In this document: piece after piece, positions 1 through 12,655 of the stretch | Numbering within the stretch: the first letter of the stretch is position 1 | Layout: every line of letters begins with the position of its first letter | Source: Neocallimastix lanati (nom. inval.) | Lineage: Eukaryota; Neocallimastigomycota; Neocallimastigomycetes; Neocallimastigales; Neocallimastigaceae | Direction: 5' to 3' | Length of the DNA: 30,844 nt | NCBI GenBank assembly: GCA_016946835.1 | Contig: JACVTC010000414.1 | Location: forward strand, 1-30,844 | Translations under genes and position numbers: made by a program | The notes under the pieces: model-generated | Told to the model about the DNA's origin: nothing | Database searches by the model: none | Seen by the model: only the letters and a program-made list of their open reading frames with translations

Positions 1-56
1 CTACCTCCCCTACTTGCATAAAATCTAAATTTGGTCAAGATATTATCTCTCCTACT
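1..56. repeat. Left copy of long target-site duplication
   Basis: These 56 bases are identical to 5573-5628 and the match ends abruptly at base 57. They flank the complete retroelement at 57-5530, as expected for a target-site duplication made when that element inserted into an older LINE copy. The left copy is cut by the window edge. The duplication could reach about 98 bp if it starts directly after the poly(A) at 5530. Confidence 0.85.
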
Positions 57-847
57 CCCCAATGAAGTGGACTGTTTTTCCAGGTCCATGGAGGGTTGAT
101 GGAAAAGGAATAACCTATATCAGGTGTACTAATTACAGCTTTCTGTGATTCTGATGATAATATATGGTTATACTTTCTAAAGTGGCTCCCGAGCAGGGGT
201 GTACTCGATTTATGTATTTAAATCGCCTGCAAGGGGAATTAACTTTACTCTTATTAAAGTAGATCCACAGTACTGGTGCAAAATAGTAGTAAAGTTATAT
301 TTTGTGTTAATTAATAACATTATGCGCAATGGTAATGTTTTTGGTAAAATTTTTCTGGTGAACACTCACTGCGGAATATAATGGTGCTTTTTTGGAACAT
401 TGTTAAATAAGTTACACCCAAGAATTAGTAATACATTTTCATTGTATTTCTATTTTCATGTAGTATTACTATTCTCATGTAAGAATCTATTGTATTCAAT
501 TGTATTTCAACTTTATATTTCATGTATCACGTTGTAAGAGATTGATTCACTCTAAATCTTGTAGTAATTTATTTAACTCTGTACTAATTTTGTGCCATTT
601 TATTTCATCAATTCAATCTTAGTCATTAAATACTTTATGATATTCAATTTAAATAATATACTGAAAAAAGTGCTAAATCAAATTATTTTTCAATCATTCA
701 ACAAACTACTAATTATCGAAATTATTTACTCCAAAAAGATATAAAATTATTACAATTCTCATTATACTCAAGACTTTATAATAAAAATTGACTTTTTTTT
801 ATTTTTTTTTTTTTTTTAGTTATTAATTTTTAGTTTTTATTACTATT
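57..847 (+). other. 5' leader of LINE copy 1
   Basis: The stretch precedes the LINE start codon. Bases 57-410 have nearly normal base composition; 410-840 is very A+T-rich and ends in a T run near 794-818. A LINE internal promoter would be expected in such a leader, but no specific motif can be pointed out. The small ORF at 199-381 has no recognisable feature and is not called as a gene. Confidence 0.6.
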
Positions 848-3800
848 ATGGAAATCCAATTTATAAGAAATAAGAATTTCATTCTAAGAGGTTCAAGGTG
901 CCACGGTATACCAATGGAGAATACGAAACTACTCTTTATCCGCGGACTTCGATCTTGGCCAGAAATCAAAATGAGAAGACATTTAAAGAAAACTCTGAAT
1001 GAATTAAATGATAAGGTTTTATCAGTTAAACGTATTGCTAATTTTAATGATGCATTCTTTAAAATTAAAATAGTAGGTAATGAAGAAGAATTAACATCTA
1101 TTACTGATTGTATTGTTAATAGTTTCAAACGTGCTTCAATTAACGTTATTAATTGTAGCAAAAGGAATCATAAATACAGTTTTTCTTCACTCAAAAGGAA
1201 ACATTTTGCCTTATCAGAAAAAGTGAATTCATCTTATAATATCAACTTATTCACTACTTCAAATTCAAATGCAGATTCAAGTCAAAATTCAAATTCAAGT
1301 TCAAATACAGATTCATGTTCAAGTTCAAGTACAAGCTCAAGTTCAAGTTCAAGTCCAAGTTCAAGTACAAGCTCAAGTTCAAGTTCAAGTACAAGTTTAA
1401 GTACAAGTTCAAGTACAGGTTCAAGTTCAAGTTCAAGTACAAGTTCAAGTTCAAGTTCAAGTTCAAGTACAAGTTCAAGTTCAATTTCAAATTTATGTTT
1501 AAATTCAGTTTCAAGCTCAGATTCAAATTCAAATTTCAGTTCAATCAATTATAATAATTCCAATAATATTAATAACACTCATATTAATAATAATACAGTT
1601 AAAGAATTTTCTCTATGTGTCAGTTGGAATACTAATGGATGGAACTTTGATAAAAAAGACAGTGTTGAATTCTTTATTTCAATGTACAAACCACTTTTCT
1701 TATGCTTTCAGGAAACAGGAAATGGTTCAGGTTCTAGCAGTAAATATCCATGTCGAGTATCATTAAAAAACTACAAACATTTCTTCAAAAAAGCTAATAA
1801 TGAAATTCCCGGTAAAAGAGGTCTTTATATTGGGTTTCATAATTCTTGTCAAGCCTCTCTTGAAAACAACACTTATGAGTATATTATTTCCTTGTATACT
1901 TATAATTTTTGGAATTTCACTAAATGTTCTATTGGTAATGTGTACGTACCTCATAGTGGCCATAGCCTTCATGCTAGAGCTGCTAGAATTGAAATATTGT
2001 CTTGGTTAAATAGTCACTCTTCTCATCCTTCAATGTTGGTTGGTGATTTTAATTTACCTACTGAGAAATTAAGTAATTTGCTCTCTAAATTTAGTAATTG
2101 GAAAATTCTTCCCTTATGGGGCTCCCCAATTTCATGGAGTAGAGGTAATAGAGAATCTGATATAGATCATGCGATTGTCAATGATCATATATTAGATTTA
2201 CTTTCATATGGTACTTTTATTGACTTTCCCCCCATTTCGGATCATAAACCTTTATTAATAAAAGGTAAATGTTTTTCATCAGTTAATTCAGATAATTCTT
2301 TCTCTCTGCCTAAAAAGACAGTTAAATGGGATAGATTAAAATGTATAAATGAAAAAGAATCAATTTTTGACAACAACTATTTTAGTGTATTAGAGGAAGT
2401 GATTCCAGATCCTAATATTAGTATTGATGATATTTCAAAGAAATTTATTTCAACTTCATTCAATATTGCTAAGGAACTTAATATCACGTCAATTTCAGAA
2501 GTTCGAAAATCTTTTTTTCATATGTCGCAGAAAATATTTAATTTGCAAAAACTCAAAATGAAATTATATAAATCCATTAAAAGAAGAGGTTCTTATCATA
2601 ATTTAGATGAATTTGAAGAATTAATTGATAAATATAATAGAATGTGCAAAATTATTCATCATATGTGTAATATTTATAGGAAAACTGAATACCAACATTG
2701 GATTAATACAGGATGTGAATATATGAAATCTCATAACCCTAAAAAAGCTTGGAAATGGCTTAAAACAACAGCAAAAGTAGATAAATTTAAAAATATGTCA
2801 AATTCTCCAGTAAAGGACAAAAATGGTAAACTAGCTACTTCTACTAAAGAACAGTTAGAAGTATGGCACAATCACTATAAAAAACTTGCTTCAAGCCATT
2901 CTGATATCAATAGTGCATTAATCGAATGGTATAATAAATTTTCCAATGGAACATTTAGGTATACGAGACACAATGAATGGGATATAAATCAAGACATCAG
3001 TATAGAAGAAATTAGAGAAGCAATTTTGGCTACTCCAAATTTTAAAGCTTCAGGCCCGGATGGAATTCCTATTGAATTTTATAAAGCTTTAATTCCTCCG
3101 GATGACGAAAATTCAGTAAATAATTCTTCTTCTGGTTTAAATTGTTTACAGAAGATATACTCAAGAATTTGGAATGGAGAATTTCCTAGCTCATGGAATG
3201 AAGCAAGTATTATATCTATTCCTAAAAAAGGAGATGATCTATCTGATTGTGACAATTATCGAGGTATCTCTCTGATTAACAATGGTATTAAACTCATTTC
3301 GAAAATAGTCTCCAAAAGAATTTCAGAATATGGACTTAAAAATAATTTTATTAGGCCAGAGCAATTTGGATTTCGTACTAAAGAAGAATGTGTTAGTTTA
3401 TTTATTTCAATTCGAGAAATTTGTCAAAGGCGTAAAAATGATAATAAAGAAACTTACCTAGCTTTTCTAGATTTAAAAAAGGCATATGATTCTGTTCCAA
3501 TAGGTAATATTTTATATAAATTAGATGCTTTAGGTATTAGAGGTAAATGTTATCAATTTATAAAAAATCTATATTTGACATCCAAAGCTAGTGTTAAAAT
3601 TGATGATCAATATTCGGAATCTTTTAATATTATGAAAGGAGTTAGACAAGGTTGTCCACTATCACCAATTCTTTTCAATCTTTTTATTAATGACATTTTT
3701 AATGTTGTTTTCAGAACTTGGAATTCCTTTAGGCGAATCTAGATGTTGTGGTGGACTCTTTGCAGATGATATTGTTCTATGCGCACCGTCAAGAATTAAG

Positions 3801-5269
3801 TTGAAAAAAATGCTTAAGAAGGTAAATGAATGGGCTAAATTTAATATGATGAATTTTGGAATTAATAAGTGTGCAACGATGGTGATTCGACCAGACACAC
3901 CTCTTTTTCAAAATAAAAGAGATCCTACTTTTATCTTGCTGGTCAATCAATTCCAATAACTAAATGTTATACCTATTTAGGTATACCATTTGATAAAAGC
4001 TTATCGTTGAAACCTATTATTAAATTACTTAACTCTAAAGTAACTAAATCTCTCTTTTCTGTTAGTAAATTTCTTTCAAATTCCAAAATTCCTATTCCAT
4101 TTAAGAAGATTATAATTAACTCTTATGTACTTAGTAAAGTCTCTTACTTTGCACCTTTACTTGGTTCGAATAAAACGAGAACAAATAATACTCAGAAATT
4201 AATTAATAAAGGATTAAGATGGATTGCAGGTATACAAAAAGCCAAATCATTTATTAATGTATATTCTATTTCAAAAGATTTACATATTCCTCCATTGTCA
4301 GCTAAGTGTGCTTTGTCTCAGGTCAAATGTTTTGATAAATGGAAAAATTCAAATTGTATTATTTCCTATTTAGTTAATAATATTCCAAAATCTAGAAAAT
4401 ATACATGGACAAAAGAAAGTAGAACTCTTAAACGTAAACTAGAGAAAAGAGGTAATAACGATAATAAAATCAAGGATTTTTATTGGAAAAGAGATATGAA
4501 AATCAATTCTATTAAAGCTGAGTTTTATGACAAAAACAAATTCGAAGAAACATCAAAATTTATAAAATTTTGTTATGACTATCCTGATCTTTCATATGGT
4601 TTCTATTGGCTATTGAGAGCACGAAGCGGATATAGATTAGATGCTAGAATTGCTAAAGCTGCAAAAATAGTGGACCAAATGTGTCCTAATTTTTGTCCCT
4701 GTTGTAAAAGTAATAAACAATGGATAAGTCATTGGTTAATTGATTGTCCCTTTTTCAATCATACTCGTAGTAAAGTTAATGATAAAATTTTATTTTTATA
4801 TAATGCTTTTTACCGTGGCAACCTAACAAATGATATTGTTAATAGTAATAATGATAATAGTAATAGTAATAATAGTAATAGTTATAATAGTAATAATAAT
4901 ATTAGTAATAGTATTTTTAGTAATGTTAGTAATAGTATTGAAAATAATGTGTATATTGATTCTAGTGTGTGTGAAAAAGTGTTTAATTTCCTTCTTGGAG
5001 GTCGAAGTATTAATAACAGTACAAGGGAATGGAAGGATCTATTTAAGTGCCAGATGAAATCAGGTGCTTATTCTGATACTCCGTTCTTAGTAGTTACTGC
5101 GGCACTTCTCCAATCGATTATACCTATTGCTATTGGCCAGCAATGGTCTTTATTCAATAGGTTCAAATCGAATCGTACTACTACTACCAAGAGCGTCAAT
5201 GCTGAAGAAACAGTAAGACAGGCCAGCAGGGCTAGCGCAACTAATGAAGATCATAATTTTGTATCTTAA
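848..5269 (+). pseudogene. LINE polyprotein: endonuclease / reverse transcriptase / zinc knuckle, two frameshifts
   Basis: The reading frame starts at ATG 848. Residues 1-130 are a basic N-terminal domain of unclear fold, followed by a Ser-rich low-complexity segment (about 137-230). An exonuclease-endonuclease-phosphatase domain follows, with SWNTNGW near 258, QETG, GDFNLP near 399, SDIDHA near 437 and SDHKPLL near 464. Reverse transcriptase motifs are SGPDGIP near 734, YRGISLIN, QFGFR, FLDLKKAYDSVP near 873, GVRQGCPLSP near 931, and FADD at about 3761-3772. The C-terminus has a CPCC...H...C knuckle (4695-4750) and an Asn/Ser-rich stretch (about 4830-4960). The frame changes by one extra base near 3705-3713 and one missing base near 3930, both in T-rich runs. 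The role is reverse transcription and integration of its own RNA. The shifts may be sequencing errors, since the flanking repeat is still perfect. Confidence 0.9.
1258..1540 (+). repeat. Hexanucleotide (TTCAAG-type) repeat coding poly-Ser in LINE ORF
   Basis: Imperfect tandem hexamers of the TTCAAG type give a run of Ser with scattered Thr and Asn in the LINE frame. The reverse-strand and other-frame ORFs here are artefacts of the repeat. It separates the N-terminal domain from the endonuclease domain and is probably a flexible linker. Its length is likely variable among copies. Confidence 0.85.
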
Positions 5270-5530
5270 AATTATGATTAACATTGCGAAGTCAAAGTTA
5301 ATTATTATACTTCAGTATAATAATGCCCTTGTGAAGTCTTACAAATATTAATTAAATGAAACTAGAATATATTATTCCATTATTTTATTTTTATTTTGTG
5401 TTGTGTTTTATTTTTTGTTTATTTTTTTATCTTTTTTTTTTTATTATTTTATTACATGTATTTTTATCAAATATTTAATTAATAAAGATGAAACAAGTTT
5501 GCTGCCGTTAAAAAAAAAAAAAAAAAAAAA
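5270..5530 (+). other. 3' UTR and poly(A) tail of LINE copy 1
   Basis: After the stop codon comes an A+T-rich tail with an AATAAAG motif at about 5481-5487 and 21 A at 5510-5530. The older copy ends in a similar way, with an AATAAAG motif and then A40 at 8299-8338, which supports these as true 3' ends. Confidence 0.75.
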
Positions 5531-5572
5531 TGATGTTAAGTTGGGTGATTTTATAGGAGGGGACGTATTCAT

Positions 5573-5628
5573 CTACCTCCCCTACTTGCATAAAATCTAA
5601 ATTTGGTCAAGATATTATCTCTCCTACT
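5573..5628. repeat. Right copy of long target-site duplication
   Basis: The sequence is identical to 1-56. It reads in frame into the coding sequence of the older LINE (SPTKQLDRWAEYY follows), so the target was the older element. The 42 bases between the poly(A) end and this block (5531-5572) probably also belong to the duplication, but the matching left part would lie outside the window. Confidence 0.85.
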
Positions 5629-8295
5629 AAACAATTAGATAGATGGGCTGAATATTATAAAGATCTAGCTTCTGATCCCTCAGGTCACAGCCTTAATTGT
5701 AACTTCTGGATCCATGCTTTAAGGAATATTAGTCTTAGATCCTCTACCTGGAATATCAACGATTCCATTACGATTGACGATATTAAAAAAACAATTTCAT
5801 CTATGAAAAACAACAAAGCACCCGGCCCCGATGGTATCCCGATTGAATTCTACAAAGCTCTGTTTTGCAATGAAGAATTACTAGAAACACATCCTGCTGC
5901 TGGAAAATGTCTTAAATTGATTTTTAATAAAATATGGAATGGGTCTTTTCCTAAAAAATGGAACTCAGCTTCTATTGTATCAATCCCTAAGAAAGGTGAC
6001 CTATCAGATTGTAGTAATTATCGAGGTATTTCTCTCATTAATGTTGGACTGAAAATCATTTCAAAAATTGTAACAGATAGAATATCTTCTTACGCACTCT
6101 CACACAATTTCATTAGACCTGAACAATTTGGCTTTCGCAACCGTGAAGAATGCATTAGTTTATTCATTTCCGTTAGAGAAATATGCCAAAGAAGAAAATT
6201 TCAAGGAAAATTCACATATTTTAGCCTTTTTAGATCTTAAAAAAAGCTTATGATTCAGTTCCTATTTTTAACATTCTTACTAAATTATATCATTATGGCG
6301 TACGTGGTAAATGTTTTGATTTTTCTTTGTAATTTATATACTTCATCTAAAGCTCGTGCTCGATTTGCTTCAATGTTATCAAATGAATTTCCTATTAAAA
6401 GAGGTGTTCGTCAAGGTTGTCCATTATCTCCAATTTTATTCAATTTATTCATCAATGATATATTAAAATGACTGTGAAAAGTATGGTGTTAATATTGGAA
6501 GAAAAAAGTGTTGTGGTGGACTCTTTGCTGATGATGTTGTTCTCATTGCTCCAAGTGCAAAAAAAATTTAGAAAAATTACTAAAAAAAGGTACATAAATG
6601 GGCTAATTTAAATGAAATGACTTTTGGTATTGAAAAATGTGCAACTATGGTTATAAAACCAATGAACTTCCAATCTCCTCCAAACTATAGTGACCCAACC
6701 TTCTATTTAGGAATGAATGCTATTCCTAAAGTTTCTAGTTATGTCTATCTTGGTATTCCTTTTTCTGATGATCTCCTACTAGAACACATTATATCTCACA
6801 TGCATTTTAAAGTTAGAAAATCCCTTCTTTCATTTACACGTTTCTTCTCAAATAAACTTATCCCTATTGCATACAAGAAAAAAAGTTCTTCAATCCTTTG
6901 TTATTAGTAAAGTAATTTATTATTCTCCTTTACTTGGTTCAAACAAATCTAGAACGGCTAGAATTCAAACATTAATTAATACTGGTCTATTTTGGTGTAT
7001 CGGTTCCTTCTCTAAAAATGGTAAAACAAATACAGAAAACAATGACTATATTAGACATAATTCAACAATGAGTACTTATGCTTTATCTCGAGATCTAAGC
7101 ATCCCTCCTATTGCTGGTATCTGCGCAGCCTTACAGATTAAATCATTTTGCAAAATGGAGTAAATCAAACTGTATCATAAAGGATCTTATTAAATCTATT
7201 CCCAAAATGCCTTATTATTCCTTGGACTAAAGAATCTAGAACACTATATAAAAAAAAATCAAAAAATATAAATGTGTAAAATATGAAGATATTATAGAAC
7301 GTTACTGGAAATCAGTTTCCAGATTTCAAGGTATTAAAGGTCAAAACTACGATAGTAACAAGTTCTCAAACAATAAAGCTATAATAATGCTTAGCTTAAA
7401 ATATCCCCAATTCAACTTAGGATTTTCGTGGATTATACGTTTACGCTGTGGTTATAAATACAATACTACTTATTGCTATTAGAATGGGTAGAGTTTCAGA
7501 AGATTGTCCAAAGTCCTGCCCCTGTTGTGGTGAATGTAATCAATCTTTTTGAACATTGGATTTTTAAATGCGATGCTCTTGCATCTTTTAGATGGAATTC
7601 TTTAAATTTCATCGATGATCTCTATGTTTTATTCCTTAGGAAGATTAGAAGCGTTTAATCCTCTTTCTTCCTATGACTCTATTTCTGATTTTGAAGATTA
7701 TATCAAATCATTATATATACTTGTTCCTTCTTGGTGGGAACTTTAGTTTTAAATGAACTACATTTCGATAGTGGGGAACAGAGACATTTAAATGAACTAC
7801 TTTTCAAAAGGTTCATCTGAGTCACCTGTTCCAAAAAATTGTGGGCTTGGCGGAATTCTTAACAAGTGCAATACCTATCATTAGTAGTTCGTTTGAGCTA
7901 TTATTTGATAGGTATTTGCAAAATACCAAACTTATCCAAGAGCGTCGACGTCGTACTGATAAGGCATCAATGATAATACAGGATCGTCATCTATTGCTAC
8001 GAAGGATGAATCTCTCCCTAGTAGTTTAATAAATGATGAGTCCGGGGAGAGTTTAGTGGACACCACACTATCTATTTTAAAGATGTTACTTCTAGGTTTT
8101 ATTTCTTTTTTATTTGATAGGAAGGGAAAAATTCCCGCATAGTACAAATTGCCGAAATACATAGTATTTTCGAGCTTTTTTATTTTTTTTTTTTATTTTT
8201 TAATTTTTTATTTTTAATTTCAAATGTACTTTTCACCTACATGTATTTTTTAAAATAAAATTTAATAAAGTTTTGGAAGTGTATTCTCTTCCCTG

Positions 8296-8333
<38 letters not shown>

Positions 8334-8338
8334 GGACA
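5573..8338 (+). pseudogene. Older LINE copy 2, interrupted and frameshifted reverse transcriptase
   Basis: This is the 3' half of a related LINE, split by the insertion of copy 1. Fragments follow the same order as copy 1: APGPDGIPIEFYKAL near 5818, YRGISLIN near 6020, EQFGFR near 6121, GVRQGCPLSP near 6402, GGLFADDVVL near 6514-6545, LLGSNKSRT near 6933, and a CPCC...H...C knuckle near 7518-7572. The reading frame changes repeatedly (for example near 6230, 6470, 6570, 6890, 7160 and 7470), so no functional protein is expected. It ends with a poly(A) of 40 bases at 8299-8338. The 5' half would lie to the left of the window. Confidence 0.88.
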
Positions 8339-9654
8339 AGCAGGATATAACTTTTTATTTTCTCATTCGGATCTACTGAATCGATTTGCTGAAACATTAT
8401 CGTGAAACAAACTTCTGATCTTACTCAAACATACATAGTTTTGGAATAATGAATACTGTGGGGTAAATTTATTTATTTGAGGAATTTAATCCTAATAATC
8501 ATCATCATCATCTTACTTGGAATAAGTAATGTATTATCCTATTTACTAATTGGAAGAAATTCAAAACACGAGGCTTGATATGATATGAAAAAATAATAAA
8601 TAAAGCTCCTTGGCCCCTGATGATATTCCCATTCCCAATTGAATTTTTTTTTTTTTTTTTTTTGAAAGCCTTTCTTTTAATGAATCTTGATTGATCTGAA
8701 ATTCAAGACGCTTCTCCAAAATGTTCACTACTCGAATCGGATGATGCTAAAATAACTTTAAAACTTTCATTTATTTAAACAAAATCCAGGGGGGGATGGT
8801 GATTTCCTTGAAGTGTGGAATTCGGCTTCTATAATATCAATTCCAAAACAAAAAAAAAAAAAAAAAAAAAGGAAGATCTTTCGGATTGTAATAAATTATC
8901 ATGGTATTTCTCTCTTATTAATGTTGGACTTTTAAAAATTATTTCAAAGATGGTTAACTAATAGTTTTGCTAAATATGCCATGCCTTAGCCCAATAAATT
9001 TGTTAGACCTGAACAGAACAATTTGGATTTTTAGAAATAAAGAAGAATGTATCGTATCAGTTTTTATATATATATATATATATATATTTCAATGAGAGAA
9101 ATATGTCATGGAAGAAGAAAATTTCAAGAAAATTTTTACTTTTTTTTTTGGATTTTTCTTGATTTTTCTTGATTTTTCTTGATCTTAAAAAAAGCCTATG
9201 ATTCAGTTACCTATCTTTAATATATTTTGACTAAAATTATATAACTTTGTTAGGAATTAGAGGGTAAATATCATCTGTTTTTTAAAAGGAACCTTTTATC
9301 TATCCTCTAAAGCTCATGCTTTTTTTTTTTTTTTTAAAAGGTAATCTTTTAGAAGAATTTTTGATTAATCGTGGTTTATTCGACAAGGATATACCCTCTA
9401 TCTCCTTTTTTTTTTTTTTTTTTTTTTTTTATTTTTTTTTTATTCAATTTTAGTTCATTAATGATGGATGTACTGGATAATTTTGTGATTAAATAGGGTT
9501 TATAGATTGAGATTCCCCGTATGGTTGTGGTGGTGGACTTTTTGTCCCCGGATGGTATTGTTTTTTTAGTTGCTCCAATCGAAACAAGCGCTCTTAAAAG
9601 AAAAAATTTTAAATAAAAAGTTCATGAATGGGCTATTAAAAAAAAAAATGAAAT

Positions 9655-9690
<36 letters not shown>

Positions 9691-10092
9691 GAATGAATAA
9701 GTATGCTACTCTTTGTTGTAAAAAAAAAAAAACCGATTAACTTTTTGTTAAAACCAGATAAATTACGAAAGACAAGATCTATCTTTCTTTAGTGGTAGTA
9801 ACAAATTTTTACTTAAAAACTGACCACTATACTCTTTTATCTTGATATTCCTTTTTTTGTGATGAATCTTTTATATCATTTGAAACCTATACAATTCAAA
9901 TGAAACAGTCATTTTTAATTTAAATGTCAAAATTAAATTTCGTATACTTTCGATTTTCTTATTATTAATAAATTCTATATTCCTCTTCCATTGAAGAAAT
10001 ATTGTTATTTGCTCTAATTTCCTTTATTCTTAGTCTTGTTTTATAAATATGCTCCTCTCTTCAGTTCAAATAAGAGCAGAGACTCTAAAGCT

Positions 10093-10140
<48 letters not shown>

Positions 10141-11185
10141 TAATAGAGGACTTTATTTGGAGTTTATGGATTTAAATTTTAAAAAATCTCGTTAATTTTC
10201 TTTATGTTAGTCTCTTAATGATTATTACTCCTGAATTGAGAAATACCACCCTTTTTTTTTTCAGCTATCTATCGGTGCTTTTATCTCAATTACGCTGCTA
10301 TTAGAAAATGGAAAAAAAAACTTCATCATGTATTATTAATCATCTCTCCATCACTAATAATCGTCCTACTTATGTCACATTACCCTCATGGACTAAAGAC
10401 TCAAGAACTTTAAATAAGAAAAATTAAATGATTAAAAAAAAAAAAACAAAGTGAAATAAAAAAAGTTTTTATTGGGAAAGAGATGTCTTCAAACCCCCTC
10501 AAAAATCTAAAAAAAAAAAAAAAAAAAAAAAAAAAGCAATTATTTACAAGGAGCATGATTTTGGAATTCATTTCAGAAATGAAAAAAACTTCTAACATGT
10601 CAAATATCCTAAGGATCAGTTGGAAATTCTTTTTGAATTTCTCGAATGAGGGAGGGGGGTGAACTTTTTTTAATTTGACATGAACATTTTTTCCATTAAA
10701 AGGAATAAAATCGTCTTCGAGAACTCCGAGAACTCCGAGAAGATTGCCCTAAAATGTAAAATGTTTGCCCTTATGTCTTTTGTCTTTGTGGTGGTGGTGT
10801 TAAGTATACCTAGCTTTTTTTTTTTTTTTTTTTTCATTGGATCTTGGATCTTGGATCTTTGCCCGCAAAAGAATTGTGTAAAAATTTACAGAAATAAATT
10901 CTATCTCTTTCCCTTTTCTATTTCTAGATGATCTCTTTTTTTTTTTTTTTTTTGAAGTTTGCCATGATGCCATGATAATTGAACAAAAATCCTTAAATGG
11001 TTCTTTGTTTGGATTCTGAAAAGGATTATGATAAATAAATATTTTTATTAATTTATATTGAGTGCTTTTCTTCTTCTTCTTTTCTTCTTTGGCGGGCGTT
11101 CAATATATATGAAAAAAAAAAAATTAAAATTAAAGTTAATGATGGGGGAACAAAGACAATTTTATTTCACTGGATCATTAATGTA

Positions 11186-11219
<34 letters not shown>

Positions 11220-11250
11220 TTAATAAAAATTTGGGATAACGATTGGAACT
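8339..11250 (+). pseudogene. Strongly degraded LINE relic 3 with expanded A/T runs
   Basis: No long frame remains, but pieces of the LINE coding sequence appear in the right order. They correspond to APGPDGIP (8604-8645), WNSASIISIPK (8815-8850), the YRGISLIN block (8880-8930), EQFGFRNKEEC (9008-9050), DLKKAYDS (9182-9208), RQGCPLSP (9380-9404), the GGLFADD block (9526-9560), the LLGSNK block (10050-10090), WTKDSRTLNK (10388-10420), FYWERD (10466-10485) and a trace of the zinc knuckle near 10740. Between them sit homopolymers of 15-45 A or T, for example at 9405-9440, 9660-9690, 10096-10138 and 10509-10535. The right border is approximate. Confidence 0.75.
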
Positions 11251-11259
11251 TCAATTGGT

Positions 11260-11870
11260 GATAAACGTTGTTGTTGTTGTTGTGGTGGTGGTGGTGGGAG
11301 GTCTCTTTTGCTGATGATATTGTTTGTTTATGTGATGTGCTCCGACTTCATGATCCTAACTTAAGAAATTTGTTTAAAATTTGCGCCAGTAAAGTAGGGC
11401 CTAGAAATAATGAAAAAAGCAATTTGGTATCCATAAATGTTACCAGTTTAGTAGTACCTGAAAAAAGTTTCAAGATTTCTCAATAAAAAAGTAATCCTAC
11501 TTTTTTTTTTTATCTTTCAAGTCAAGAGTTACCTAAAAAATGAATTGCCTATACCTACGTACGTAGGTGTACCGTTTTTCAAATGATTTAGAATTGAAAC
11601 TGATTCCATATGCAGAGAATTGAATAATAAAGTAAGAAAAGCAACTTTATTCTATAAAAGGATTTCTTAAATAAGAATCCTCATATTTCCTATTCCTTAT
11701 ATAAAAAAAAAAAATTGTTATTTTCAGCTATAGTAAATTGGACAAGTTTCATATTAGGCACTTCTACTTGGATCTAACAAAGAAAGAACGAGAAGGAGAC
11801 AGAGACATTAGTTAATTCAGGATTATTAACTAGATTAAAGGATTTTTCTAAAATGGGGAAATAGATTTTT
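11260..11870 (+). pseudogene. LINE relic 4 (FADD motif to C-terminal region)
   Basis: A further LINE fragment starts with GGRSFADDIV at about 11290-11320, the reverse transcriptase active-site block. It continues with a PTFYLSSQELP-like stretch near 11497-11540, a YVGVPF-like block near 11560, and LLLGSNKERT near 11764-11795. The same blocks occur in this order in copies 1 and 2. It is unclear whether this is a separate insertion or a displaced piece of relic 3. Confidence 0.65.
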
Positions 11871-11983
11871 ACTTTTCCCTTTTTTTTTTTTATTGTGTTT
11901 CTAAAAAAACTTAACCTTCCGTTCCTCCTCCTCCTCTTTTTTTTTGGCGAAATAAGCGATTGCTTAGGTAAAGTAAAGTGTTT

Positions 11984-12016
<33 letters not shown>

Positions 12017-12245
12017 GGGAAAAAAATTGGAAAAAAAAAAAAAACTCTTGCATAAAGAAATAAGTAAATATATGAAAAGAAATACACGAAACGAATGAAT
12101 ATAGAAAAAAGAGGCATGTAAGAAAAATGATTCTATTTTTTATAAATTTTTAAAATTAATTAATAATTTTGATAAACATCATCGATTACAAAAAACTACA
12201 ATAAGTAATTATACCAAAATATTCAGTGTGAAATTTTGATAAAGG

Positions 12246-12290
<45 letters not shown>

Positions 12291-12612
12291 ATAGATAAAG
12301 GAAAAGAATTCATGAAAATAAAACTGGAAAAAAAATATAGAAAAAAGAAATAATGAAAGTAGAATTGGAAAAAGGAAAAAAAAGATAGAAAAAGAAAAAA
12401 AAAAAACTATGAATTAATGAAAATAGTATTGAAAATGAAAAAAAAAAATAATAAAAAAAATAATATGAACCATTTGAGCCAGTTGAAGATGAATAATTAC
12501 TTGGTTGGTCTTTATTATAACTAGTTTGTCCTATCAAAATGATGAATAAGGCCATCGGGAATATCAGCGGATTCAATACTTATAGTCCGAGGGTAGCCAT
12601 GCTGCAAAAACG

Positions 12613-12655
<43 letters not shown>

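Larger units (their letters stand above)
57..5530 (+). mobile_element. Near-complete non-LTR (LINE-type) retrotransposon, copy 1
   Basis: The element has a 5' leader of about 790 bp, one long coding region (848-5269, two single-base shifts), a 260 bp 3' UTR and a 21-base poly(A) at 5510-5530. No long terminal repeats are seen. A perfect direct repeat of at least 56 bp surrounds it, which fits target-primed reverse transcription. It lies inside the reverse transcriptase region of an older element whose remainder resumes at 5573. The coding order (N-terminal domain, APE-like endonuclease, reverse transcriptase, CCHC-like zinc knuckle) is that of endonuclease-bearing LINEs. The clade cannot be fixed without a tree. 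Confidence 0.9.

Noticed and set aside
199-381. 60-codon open frame in the LINE leader
   Set aside because: No motif, no similarity to the rest of the element that I can see, and no sign of conservation; left as leader sequence.
1254-1554. Small open frames in other phases over the Ser repeat
   Set aside because: They arise from the hexamer repeat; only the frame continuous with endonuclease and reverse transcriptase is supported.
10410-12576. Several short open frames rich in Phe or Lys
   Set aside because: They are translations of homopolymer runs in LINE relics, with no consistent domain.
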